64,000 bases of DNA from an uncultured Fibrobacter sp. (lineage in GTDB: Bacteria; Fibrobacterota; Fibrobacteria; Fibrobacterales; Fibrobacteraceae): NCBI RefSeq assembly GCF_947305105.1, contig NZ_CAMZCS010000002.1:62001-126000 (forward strand), written 5' to 3'. Positions 47,949 through 56,210 of the stretch are shown here, in pieces (within the stretch, counting starts at the first letter, position 1; the number at the start of each line of letters is the position of its first letter). A program made the translations under genes and the position numbers. The notes under the pieces were generated by a model that did not search any database, was not told where the DNA came from, and worked only from the letters and a program-made list of their open reading frames with translations.

Positions 47949-48890
47949 TTAGTCATTCATCATGTGGTTGTAGAACTTGCGGTAGTGATCGCGGTCTTCC
48001 GTCTTGCGCACGGCGATGGCGTCTTGCGGATGGCGGTTGAGCATGCCCGTAATCATCTGCGGGATGATGTAGCCCCATTCGTACTTCTGCTGCAGCGGGA
48101 GGAAGAGTTCCTCGATTGCATCGAGAACCGGGCGCAAATCGTATTTCGGGTTCTTGAGGAAGCTGAGCAAAAGTTCGGTGGTGCAGTTGCCTGCGCCACG
48201 GCCCATGCCAGAAACAGAACCGTCGAGGTAATCCACGTGGTTGATGATTGCCTGGATGGTGTTGGAGAAGGCGAGCTGCTGGTTGTTGTGACCGTGGAAA
48301 CCGAATTTCTTGTTTTTCACGATGCTCTTGTAACGGGCCAGTTCCTTGTCGATGTCTTCTTGATAGAATGCACCGAAACTGTCGACGAGGTAGAGCACGT
48401 CGGCCTTGCATTCTTCTTGCACCTGGTGGAGCGCTTCATCAAGTTCCGGGCCACGGTCGCGGCTCACGGCCATGATGTTGAGCGTTGTTTCGTAGCCCAT
48501 GTCGTGGAAGGCGTTCACCATGCTGATACCCTTGTCGATGTTCTTCACGTAGCTTGCCACGCGGAACATCTGGTAGGGGCTTTCAGATGCGGGCTTCACA
48601 GCGTCCATGTTCACGCGGCCTACGTCGGCCATCACGGCCATCTTGATTTTGGAATCGATGCCGTCCTTCACTTTCCAGAGCAGGTCGTCTTCGCAGAATT
48701 TCCACGGGCCGTATTCCTTGGGGTCGAACAGTTCGGGGGAGTTCTTGTAACCCATTTCCATGTAGTCGATGCCGGCTGCTGAAAGGAGCGTGTATAATCT
48801 ACGCACGAATTCAAGAGAAAAATCGTGTTTGTTGACGAGGCCGCCGTCGCGGATGGTGCAGTCGAGGACTTTGATGGTTTCGTAGTACAT
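47949..48890 (-). CDS. HMGL-like / 4-hydroxy-2-oxovalerate aldolase-type enzyme
   Basis: 313 residues from ATG 48890. DRE-TIM metallolyase fold. The metal/substrate motif DCTIRDGG is at the N-terminus, with FGFHGHNN (HxH metal ligands) and GMGRGAGNCTTE later. These match the catalytic TIM barrel shared by HMG-CoA lyase, isopropylmalate synthase and hydroxy-oxovalerate aldolase. The usual communication domain is short or absent and no partner acetaldehyde dehydrogenase is nearby, so the substrate is unknown. Such enzymes also occur in polysaccharide and natural-product pathways. Confidence 0.85.
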   Translation of the reverse strand: MYYETIKVLDCTIRDGGLVNKHDFSLEFVRRLYTLLSAAGIDYMEMGYKNSPELFDPKEYGPWKFCEDDLLWKVKDGIDSKIKMAVMADVGRVNMDAVKPASESPYQMFRVASYVKNIDKGISMVNAFHDMGYETTLNIMAVSRDRGPELDEALHQVQEECKADVLYLVDSFGAFYQEDIDKELARYKSIVKNKKFGFHGHNNQQLAFSNTIQAIINHVDYLDGSVSGMGRGAGNCTTELLLSFLKNPKYDLRPVLDAIEELFLPLQQKYEWGYIIPQMITGMLNRHPQDAIAVRKTEDRDHYRKFYNHMMND

Positions 48891-49038
48891 AGTGGCTATG
48901 AGGTCGCTTCGCTTTGAGGTATGGGCTCGCCGCAAGCGGCTTAGAGGTTAAGGTTTATTGTTGTGAAGACAAACATAGATTATTAAGGTGTGGACTGCAA
49001 TGGGGAAAATGGAAACAATTGCTAAAAGTTGTATTTTC

Positions 49039-49055
49039 TACGCAAAATATGCGTA
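49039..49055. promoter_or_regulatory. Operator-like palindrome, copy 1
   Basis: TACGCA-AAATA-TGCGTA, perfect 6-bp arms. A second, slightly degenerate copy with the same AAATA centre lies 160 bp away. Confidence 0.45.
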
Positions 49056-49198
49056 TTTATTGGTGAAATTGTCCTAAATTTCAAAATATCTAGACTCTGT
49101 GATTGCCAGTTTGACCATGAACTCGAAGTTTTCGTGTAAATCACTCATAGTTTTACTACTCTTGAAGGTAAAACGGATTCTCTCAACTACTGTAATTG

Positions 49199-49214
49199 AC
49201 GCTAAATATGCGTA
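49199..49214. promoter_or_regulatory. Operator-like palindrome, copy 2
   Basis: ACGCT-AAATA-TGCGTA, overlapping a TTGACG that could be a -35 box. The shared core with 49039-49055 suggests one regulator for the divergent genes. Confidence 0.4.
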
Positions 49215-49337
49215 GATTATTGCTATGCCTGTCCGGCCCCTTTTTTCGTGTCCCGGAATTTTATGGGTTCGTCCGTACAGTTTCGGTTGGCTCTTCTACA
49301 AAACATCATTCGTTGTCTTGGGTCACAAGAAAAAAGG

Positions 49338-49366
49338 TTTACATTTCTTTTGCCCACCAATAGTAT
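49338..49366 (+). promoter_or_regulatory. Candidate promoter of GH9 gene
   Basis: TTTACA (49338-49343), 17 nt, TAGTAT (49361-49366), five nt before ATG 49372. If used, the transcript would be leaderless or nearly so; no Shine-Dalgarno is visible. Confidence 0.45.
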
Positions 49367-49371
49367 AGATT

Positions 49372-51579
49372 ATGGACATGCACAATAAAATTTCGTATTC
49401 CATAGTCCCTCTTTCGATTGCGTTGGCTGCTGCCAGTGCATGGTCCGAAGTTACTTTTTACTACAACCAGGTCGGTTACGATGCGGCTAAGCCTATCAGC
49501 ATCATCCTTAAGAGCGATAATTCGCTTGACGGTGCCGAGTACAAGTTGATGTCTGGCGGGAATGCCGTCAAGACAGGCAAACTTTCTTCTGGAACCAACC
49601 CGGACAATTGGCTGAATAATGGCAAATTTTATGTGGCTGAATTGGAAAAAGGCGTCTCTGCTGGCTCCTACACATTGCAAGTAAGCGAGAACGGCCAGGC
49701 CAAGAATTCCGGTGAATTCAAGATAAGCGACAATGCTCTTTCCGATGCGACGCTCGCCTTGGTGCTCAATTATTTTTACAAGGATCGCGCTACCAACCCG
49801 GATATCGTGAAACTGGACGAGAAACTGCCTGTTTACAACAGTGGCGAGACTCGCGACGTCCATGGCGGATGGTATGATGCAAGTGGAGACGTGAGCAAGT
49901 ACCTTTCTCACCTGTCTTACGCGAATTACTTGAATCCACAACAGATTCCTCTCACCGTTTGGGCGCTTGCCTTTACGGCAGAACGCATCCCAGAAAGACT
50001 CGGAAAGATTTCGACACAGGCAAAGACGGCTGACGAAGCTGTTTTCGGTGCCGATTTCTTGGTGCGTATGCTCGATGACAAAGGTTTCTTCTACATGACG
50101 GCCTTCGACAACTGGGGTTCCCCTTTGGGCAAACGTGAACTTTGCGCTTTCACTGGTTCCGACGGCGTCAAGAGTGCCGATTACCAGAGCGCTTTTCGCG
50201 AAGGGGGCGGCATGGCGATTGCAGCTCTCGCCCGTGCCTCGAAACTCGGCGTGAAGGGTGACTTTTCTAGCGAGAAGTATTTGGAAGCGGCCGAGAAGGC
50301 TTTTGAACACCTTTCCCAAAAGCAGAGTATTGGTGGTAGCTGCGAATACTGTGACGACCACAAGGAAAATATCATTGACGACTACACGGCTCTCCTTGCT
50401 GCGACGGAACTCTATGCCGCTTCGCAGAAAAAGGATTACCTGACTGCGGCCCGCAAGCGTGCAGAACACCTTGAAGGCCGTTTGAGCGACGATGGTTACT
50501 TCTGGAGCGACGACGATAAAAAGCGCCCCTTCTGGCATGCAAGTGATGCCGGCCTTCCGCTCATTGCACTGGTCCGCTATGCAGAAATCGAAAATACCAT
50601 TACGAGGGAATCGGAATTGTCGACTTGGGACTGCTCAGATAGCGCCGGCCGCGGTTGTTTCAATCCTTCTCTTGTCGGCGCCCTAGATGCGATAAAGAAA
50701 CATTACAACTGGCTTATCGAGGTTACGAACAAGGTTGATAATCCGTTTGGCTACGCTCGTCAGGCATACAAGGTGAACGAATCCATCAAGGACGGATTCT
50801 TTATCCCGCATCAGAACGAGAGCAATTATTGGTGGCAGGGCGAGAGCGCGCGTATTGCAAGCCTCGCTGCTGCGGCTATTTATGCGTTCGGCGCCTTGGA
50901 CCTCGATGGTTCTGAAGCCGTAGACAAGTATGCAACCGACCAGCTTGACTGGATTTTGGGCAAGAACCCCTACAGCGTGTGCATGATGTATGGCAAGGGG
51001 CTCAAGAATCCGGACAAGTACGATGGCCAGTCCAAGTACGACGCTACGCTCGAAGGTGGCATCGCGAACGGCATTAGTGGCAAGAACCAGGACGGTTCAG
51101 GAATCGCATGGGTAGACGACGGTGTTGCTGCCGTGGGCTTTGATGCCGTGAAAGAAGCGTGGCAAGTGTGGCGTTGGACCGAACAATGGTTGCCGCACAG
51201 CACGTGGTTCTTGATGGCGCTTGCGACGCGCTACGATGAAAAGCCGGTTTCCATGCAGGCTCAATTGCCGCCAGTCGATACGACACGGGATACTTCCGTT
51301 AACGACTCTTCGAAAACCAAGCCCGGCGACGATGCCATCCCGGCTGTGGGGTTCATTGCACCGCAACTGAAGATTGCTCAGTACGGGCATACCCTGAATG
51401 TCGCTGTCACGGGGCGTTTCGATGGCATGATGGTGCGAGTATTCGATCTCAATGGCCGGCCGATTGTTGCTAAGGAACTCAGTGGTCATGAAACCTTGGT
51501 GCAATTGCCTGCCTCGCTCCACGGAGTTTACCTCGTGAAGGTAGGCAAGTTCGGAATCCGAAAGATTGTAATAAAGTAG
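49372..51579 (+). CDS. Secreted GH9 endoglucanase with N-terminal Ig-like domain
   Basis: 735 residues (ATG 49378 is an alternative start). Signal peptide to AWSE (about 24). An Ig-like CelD_N domain covers about 25-120 (FYYNQVGYDAAKPISIIL). The GH9 (alpha/alpha)6 barrel covers about 130-625, with Asp169 and Asp173 in GWYDASGDVSKYL (catalytic base region) and the WILGKNPYSVCMMYG block. The proton-donor Glu is probably in TEQWLPHSTW; this is less certain. A short DTTRDTSVNDSSK linker leads to a C-terminal sorting-like domain (MVRVFDLNGRPIVAKELSG..GVYLVKVGKFGIRKIVIK). Confidence 0.93.
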   Translation: MDMHNKISYSIVPLSIALAAASAWSEVTFYYNQVGYDAAKPISIILKSDNSLDGAEYKLMSGGNAVKTGKLSSGTNPDNWLNNGKFYVAELEKGVSAGSYTLQVSENGQAKNSGEFKISDNALSDATLALVLNYFYKDRATNPDIVKLDEKLPVYNSGETRDVHGGWYDASGDVSKYLSHLSYANYLNPQQIPLTVWALAFTAERIPERLGKISTQAKTADEAVFGADFLVRMLDDKGFFYMTAFDNWGSPLGKRELCAFTGSDGVKSADYQSAFREGGGMAIAALARASKLGVKGDFSSEKYLEAAEKAFEHLSQKQSIGGSCEYCDDHKENIIDDYTALLAATELYAASQKKDYLTAARKRAEHLEGRLSDDGYFWSDDDKKRPFWHASDAGLPLIALVRYAEIENTITRESELSTWDCSDSAGRGCFNPSLVGALDAIKKHYNWLIEVTNKVDNPFGYARQAYKVNESIKDGFFIPHQNESNYWWQGESARIASLAAAAIYAFGALDLDGSEAVDKYATDQLDWILGKNPYSVCMMYGKGLKNPDKYDGQSKYDATLEGGIANGISGKNQDGSGIAWVDDGVAAVGFDAVKEAWQVWRWTEQWLPHSTWFLMALATRYDEKPVSMQAQLPPVDTTRDTSVNDSSKTKPGDDAIPAVGFIAPQLKIAQYGHTLNVAVTGRFDGMMVRVFDLNGRPIVAKELSGHETLVQLPASLHGVYLVKVGKFGIRKIVIK

Positions 51580-51584
51580 CAGAT

Positions 51585-51611
51585 GGGCCGCGGAAAGCGG
51601 CCCTTATTTTT
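51585..51611. terminator. Intrinsic terminator of GH9 gene
   Basis: 7-bp GC-only stem GGGCCGC/GCGGCCC, loop GGAAA, then TTATTTTTT. The convergent M16 gene ends just beside it. Confidence 0.88.
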
Positions 51612-53071
51612 TATTTCTTCTTGAGAAGCGTTCCCGTTACGGCCTTGTCGTGGTCGAACGTGGCGGCTGCGACCGACTGCACTTGCGATGCGGTCACCTT
51701 GTTCAGGTTGTCTGCCCAGTCGAGGAAAATGCGGTAGTCGCCGTACATCTCGTACCAGGCGAGCATCGTCGCGACGTTTTCCATGTCGGTGAGGCTGCGG
51801 ACCAGGCCTGCGTAGGCATGGTTCTTTACGCGATGGAATTCGCGCTCGCTCACGGGGGTCACCTTCAGCTTTTCGAGTTCTTCCCAAACAATTTTTTCGA
51901 CCTTGGCGACATCGGCATCGGGGCGCAGGTTTACGCGGACCGAGAATTCGGATATGTACTTGTTGGGGCTGTTGCTTGCGCTGGCGCTAACGGCGAGTTT
52001 TTCTTCTTCGACGAGCCTTTTGTACAGGCGGCCGGAGCGTCCGTTCAGGACGCCCTCGACGATGTCGAGCGCGTAAAGCGACGGGTCACCCACCTCGGGT
52101 GTCTTGAATACCAAATTGAACAGGTTCGGCGCATCGGGGCGCTTTACGGCAAGTCGCTTTTCGCCGGCCTGTTCCGGGTCGCGGATGGTGAGCGGCGGAA
52201 ATTCCTCGCCGGCAGGAATCGAAGCGAAGTACTTCTTGACCAAATCCATCGTGGCTGTCGTGTCTAAGTCGCCAGCCAGCACGAGGATGGCGTTGCGCGG
52301 CTTGTAGTACTTGCGGTAATGCTCTTCGGCCATTTCGCGTGTCAGGTTGTCGATGTCGCTGGGCCAGCCGATGGTCGGCACGCGGTACGGGAATGCTTCG
52401 TAAATCAGGGAATTCAGGCTTTCGTAGTAACGGCCCGTCGGCTTGTCATCGTAGCGCATGCGGCGTTCCTCGCGCACGACGGAGCGTTCGGAATAGAACT
52501 CGCGGAGTACGGCGTTTTGCATGCGGTCGGCTTCGAGCCACATGAACAGTTCAATCTTGTTCTTGGGGAGCGTCACGATATAGGCTGTCATCAAGTCTGT
52601 GGTGAAGGCGTTGAGCCCGGTGCCGCCGGCGGCCTGGTAGGCTCCCCACAGTTCATCCTTCACGAAAATCTTGCGGTGCTCGTTCAGCACGGAATCGTGC
52701 TTTGCGGTGAGTTCGCGGACTTTGGCGGTATCTCCGGCCAGCTTGGCAGGGCGAATCAGCGCTTGTAGGCTGTCTTGTATGGCCATGAAGCGTTCGTCGG
52801 CAATGCTGTCCGAGACGCCGACCTTCTTGGTGCCCTTGAAGAGCTCGTGCTCCAGGATGTGCGCAAGGCCTGACTTGCCTGGGACTTCGTGTACCGAACC
52901 CGTCACGTAGAACAAGCGGCAGCTCACTGTGGGCGCCTGCTTGTTGGGGTGCAACAAAACCGTGAGCCCGTTGGGGAGAACTTCCTTGTGTACAGGGAGG
53001 TTTACCGCGGCCAACGCAAAGGCCGGAACAAGGGCTAAACCGAAAATCGTGCGGAAGAAATGACGTGTCAT
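51611..53071 (-). CDS. Exported M16 family zinc peptidase (pitrilysin type)
   Basis: 486 residues from ATG 53071; upstream in-frame codons to 53107 lack support. A signal peptide (to about 22) is followed by the M16 domain with the inverted zinc motif HILEH (His71, Glu74, His75) and the downstream VVREERRMRYDD segment that supplies the third ligand. The second, non-catalytic M16 half (about 220-486) is present. Likely a periplasmic peptidase. It forms no obvious operon with its neighbours. Confidence 0.92.
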   Translation of the reverse strand: MTRHFFRTIFGLALVPAFALAAVNLPVHKEVLPNGLTVLLHPNKQAPTVSCRLFYVTGSVHEVPGKSGLAHILEHELFKGTKKVGVSDSIADERFMAIQDSLQALIRPAKLAGDTAKVRELTAKHDSVLNEHRKIFVKDELWGAYQAAGGTGLNAFTTDLMTAYIVTLPKNKIELFMWLEADRMQNAVLREFYSERSVVREERRMRYDDKPTGRYYESLNSLIYEAFPYRVPTIGWPSDIDNLTREMAEEHYRKYYKPRNAILVLAGDLDTTATMDLVKKYFASIPAGEEFPPLTIRDPEQAGEKRLAVKRPDAPNLFNLVFKTPEVGDPSLYALDIVEGVLNGRSGRLYKRLVEEEKLAVSASASNSPNKYISEFSVRVNLRPDADVAKVEKIVWEELEKLKVTPVSEREFHRVKNHAYAGLVRSLTDMENVATMLAWYEMYGDYRIFLDWADNLNKVTASQVQSVAAATFDHDKAVTGTLLKKK

Positions 53072-53106
53072 GGCAAACAAGATAGCACTTTTTCGCTCCA
53101 CAAACA

Positions 53107-53133
53107 AAACCGGCCCCTGTCTAGGGCCGGTTT
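53107..53133 (-). terminator. Intrinsic terminator of the aldo/keto reductase gene
   Basis: 10-bp stem AAACCGGCCC/GGGCCGGTTT, 7-nt loop, followed on the minus strand by TGTTTG. Confidence 0.85.
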
Positions 53134-53170
53134 GCTAAGGATTTGGCTTGTCGCCGAGTTGTATTGAACC

Positions 53171-54007
53171 CTAGAGGTCCTTGATGGCGAGCAGTTTTCC
53201 CATGTCTTCAAGGTTGATTTCGAAATCCAGGTTCGCGTTTTGGCGAATGTGTTCTGGGCTTGCCGATTTGGGTATCGGCAAGAGGCCCAGTTGCAATACG
53301 AATCGGCTTGCTAGCTGGGGGACAGATACGCCGTATTTTTCCGCCATTGCGCAGATTTCGGGTATGCCTGCGAGGCGACCCGTGGCGTTTGGAGAATAGG
53401 CCTGCACCAAAATGCCGTTGGTGTGGCAGTATTCAATGAGTTCCGTCGGAACATGCCCGATATGCACGCGAATCTGGTTTACGGCGGGCATTATGCGGCA
53501 GCCTTCCATTATGTTGTCCAAGTCTTCAATTTCGAAATTGGACACTCCGATGGCGCGGAAACGCCCGGCAACGTAGGCTTCTTCCATGGCACGCCAGACT
53601 TCCAGATTCTCGCCATAGTATTCCCGCCCCTTGAAGGGGCTGTTCATCTCGCTCCAGGGCTTGGGCGCATGGATGAGCATGAGGTCTATATGCCGGCAGT
53701 CCAGTCGCACGAGCGATTCCAGAATGTTCTTCTCGGCTTCTTTGTATGACTTGACTTCGGCGGGAATTTTGGAAGAGACAAAAATGCTTTCGCGGTGAAT
53801 GCCGGTGGCGGCAAGGCCCGCTCGGATGCCTTCTCCCACACCTTCCTCGTTTTCGTAGGCGATGGCGGTATCGATATTCCTGAAACCGGCGTCGATAGCC
53901 GCTGCAACGGCGGTTTTTGCCGTCCCGTTGGGGACTTGCCATGTCCCAAGCGCAACTTTCGGAATCCGCTGGTTGTTATTTAGTTTGTAGAACTCATCGA
54001 GAACCAT
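53171..54007 (-). CDS. Aldo/keto reductase
   Basis: 278 residues from ATG 54007, which has GGGAGGTGA close upstream. NADPH-dependent reduction of aldehydes/ketones, 2,5-diketo-gluconate-reductase-like group. The catalytic tetrad is visible: Asp in NIDTAIAYENEEGVG, the Tyr of the same motif, Lys in FVSSKIPAEV and His in LMLIHAPKPW. The cofactor tail IPKSASPEHIRQN is intact. Substrate unknown. Cytoplasmic. Confidence 0.93.
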   Translation of the reverse strand: MVLDEFYKLNNNQRIPKVALGTWQVPNGTAKTAVAAAIDAGFRNIDTAIAYENEEGVGEGIRAGLAATGIHRESIFVSSKIPAEVKSYKEAEKNILESLVRLDCRHIDLMLIHAPKPWSEMNSPFKGREYYGENLEVWRAMEEAYVAGRFRAIGVSNFEIEDLDNIMEGCRIMPAVNQIRVHIGHVPTELIEYCHTNGILVQAYSPNATGRLAGIPEICAMAEKYGVSVPQLASRFVLQLGLLPIPKSASPEHIRQNANLDFEINLEDMGKLLAIKDL

Positions 54008-54134
54008 GATCACCTCCCGTGAAAATGAATACGCCAGAGCGCATCTATTTTATTATAAACAAAAAAAGGCAAAAAGAACCACCCAGGGAACACCCATGTT
54101 GGAATATTCACTATAGTGGATGTTTTTTGCTTGT

Positions 54135-55064
54135 TTAGCGGGTTATTGTCTTGGTTTCGCCACGGGCGGCCCGTTCTGGAGTGTACGGGTCAATATGGAC
54201 AAGCGCGTCGACCACGTTTTCGCCACAGTCAATGAGCTTTTGTTCCACATCTTCGGCAATGTCGTGGGCGGCCAGCAAGGTCATGTCGGCAGGGACGACA
54301 ATATGCAGGTCTACATGCAAGTCGTTGCCCACGTACCGTGTGCGGAAACCGTGGATGCTGATGACTTCGGGGAAGGAAAGAGCGATATTTTTCAGCTTCT
54401 CCGAAACTTCCTTGGATGCGCCCCGGTCTGCCACTTGGTGGATTCCGGGCCATGCAATGTCTTTGGCGGAATGCAAGATGAAGAAGGCCACGATGATGGC
54501 TCCGACGGCATCGGCGAACCAGAGCTCCGGTATAGCAATGACGGTCACGACAGCGACAATTACGGGAATGGAACTGAATGCATCGCTCCTGTGGTGCCAG
54601 GCATTGGCTTCTAGGGCTTGGCTCCTAATTCGTTTTCCTGCTTTCCGTGTATAGTGGAACAGGGCTTCCTTGACGAGGATGGAAACTAGGGCCATGATGG
54701 CTACGGGAAATTCGGGCCTCTTGCATTCGCCTGCAATCAAGTTGCAGACGGCATTGTAGCCGATTCCTATACCGACGACGGCCACGGCAATGCCGATGCA
54801 AATGGTAATCAACGTCTCGAAGCGGCGGTGCCCGTAGGGGTGTTCTGCGTCTGGTGGTGAATTCCAGAAATGGCTCCCCACGATGACGGCAATATCCGTG
54901 ATAAAATCGGAAGCGCTGTGGATAGCGTCGGCGACGAGGGCCTGTGAGTTGCCGAGCGTGCCCACGACAAATTTCGCGATAGAAAGTGCAGCGTTCCAGG
55001 CGAGCCCTACCCAGGTCACCTTGCGAACTTCGGCACTGTCATCTTTCTTGCGAACGCGAGTCAT
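54135..55064 (-). CDS. Cation diffusion facilitator (CDF) family efflux transporter
   Basis: 309 residues from ATG 55064. Exports divalent cations such as Zn2+, Fe2+ or Mn2+ in exchange for protons. About six hydrophobic segments lie in the first ~210 residues. The transport-site pairs are visible: DAIHSASDF in TM2 and AWHHRSDAFSS in TM5, as is the HPYGHRRFE loop. A C-terminal cytoplasmic domain (~215-309) has VDLHIVV and HDIAEDVE. The metal cannot be fixed from sequence. Confidence 0.93.
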   Translation of the reverse strand: MTRVRKKDDSAEVRKVTWVGLAWNAALSIAKFVVGTLGNSQALVADAIHSASDFITDIAVIVGSHFWNSPPDAEHPYGHRRFETLITICIGIAVAVVGIGIGYNAVCNLIAGECKRPEFPVAIMALVSILVKEALFHYTRKAGKRIRSQALEANAWHHRSDAFSSIPVIVAVVTVIAIPELWFADAVGAIIVAFFILHSAKDIAWPGIHQVADRGASKEVSEKLKNIALSFPEVISIHGFRTRYVGNDLHVDLHIVVPADMTLLAAHDIAEDVEQKLIDCGENVVDALVHIDPYTPERAARGETKTITR

Positions 55065-55145
55065 GTGTAGTAAACTAGTAAAAAAAGGCTGCTCATATAT
55101 TTGCAGACACTGCCGATTGTGCTTAAACATGGTATATTTTTTATT

Positions 55146-56195
55146 ATGAAAATTTACCAGTTGCTCCCTGTTTGTTCGTTACTTTTCTTCGTTGCTTGTG
55201 GTGAAGATTCTTCCAGCGTCATTCGTATTGACCCCGAAACCACTTCCAGCTCGGATGAGATTGCCGAAACCAGTTCCAGTTTCGAGAAAGGTAAAAGTTC
55301 GTCTAGCGTCAAGAAGATGTCTTCTTCGAGTTCTGCCGAAGAAATCAAGAGTTCCTCTAGCAAAGCCAAGGTTTCGTCTTCGAGTAAAAAAGACACCCCG
55401 TCATCCAGTTCCGCCGATGTCGTAGAATCTTCCTGTTCGGCGAAATCCAATACTTCCTCCAGTTCGTCAAAACCCAATAATTCCTCCAGCTCGAAAAAAA
55501 CGGATAGTTCGTCCAGTTCAGTAAAGTCAAATAGTTCTTCCAGTTCTTCGAAGAAGGTTTCCAGTTCCTCGGTTGTGAAGAGCTCTTCCAGTTCCGCAGA
55601 TGTCGTCCTGACCGACCCCATTGAAATTTTCAAGCCGCGGGTTCCGAAAGCGGCGGCCTATCATTGCAGTGTCGAAGATGGTTTCATGGGTGGACGCATG
55701 GAAATAGATTTCAACCAACAGGATTGGATCTGTACTTTCAAGTATGGCAATCTGGATGGTTTTGTCTATGTGCAGGGCTCGCCGACCAGCTGTAGGTCGG
55801 TGGGCATGGGAGTCAATCCCGAAATCAGTGTGGATACGTCCGTGTTGTACGTGAACGGAAAATATGAGACTTTGAGCACAGTGTCTTACGAATGGGGCGG
55901 TAATCACCACAACGACAAGTTCCGCTTCACTTATGATGGCAAGGTCTACGAATACTTCCATTCTTCGTATGGCTTTGGCGGTCGCAGCTGCCAGGAAATG
56001 GATTGCATCAGGGTCTTTGAATCAGATGGTACGACTCTTATAGAAGATGGCTGCAAGACCTTTGATGATGACTTGAGTGGAGTGAGGTCTCTGCCGGTCG
56101 TGTGCCGCTTTGCCAGCTTGGACGATGGCTCGTTCGGGGATTTCACCGACACGTTTGAATTCTGTAACGGTGATTTCCGGTTGGACACAGATTAA
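55146..56195 (+). CDS. Lipoprotein with long poly-Ser linker
   Basis: 349 residues from ATG 55146. Lipobox FVAC (Cys ~18) followed by GEDSSS. Residues ~30-170 are blocks of 3-6 Ser separated by Lys/Val/Ala/Asp spacers. The C-terminal domain (~180-349; AYHCSVEDGFMGGRMEIDF to FEFCNGDFRLDTD) is beta-rich with seven cysteines and no recognised family. TATATT lies only six nt before the ATG and no ribosome-binding site is seen, so a leaderless transcript is possible; no good -35 was found. Confidence 0.8.
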   Translation: MKIYQLLPVCSLLFFVACGEDSSSVIRIDPETTSSSDEIAETSSSFEKGKSSSSVKKMSSSSSAEEIKSSSSKAKVSSSSKKDTPSSSSADVVESSCSAKSNTSSSSSKPNNSSSSKKTDSSSSSVKSNSSSSSSKKVSSSSVVKSSSSSADVVLTDPIEIFKPRVPKAAAYHCSVEDGFMGGRMEIDFNQQDWICTFKYGNLDGFVYVQGSPTSCRSVGMGVNPEISVDTSVLYVNGKYETLSTVSYEWGGNHHNDKFRFTYDGKVYEYFHSSYGFGGRSCQEMDCIRVFESDGTTLIEDGCKTFDDDLSGVRSLPVVCRFASLDDGSFGDFTDTFEFCNGDFRLDTD

Positions 56196-56210
56196 GTATA
56201 AACTACTTTT

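Larger units (their letters stand above)
48891..49371. other. Intergenic region between divergent aldolase and GH9 genes
   Basis: 481 bp without a supported gene. It holds a GCCGC-AA-GCGGC hairpin near 48930 in the aldolase leader, two related palindromes (49039-49055 and 49199-49214), AT-rich sequence and a promoter-like pair just before GH9. No RNA gene recognised. Confidence 0.6.

Noticed and set aside
49339-50538. 399-codon minus-strand frame opposite the GH9 gene
   Set aside because: GH9 catalytic motifs on the plus strand decide the coding strand.
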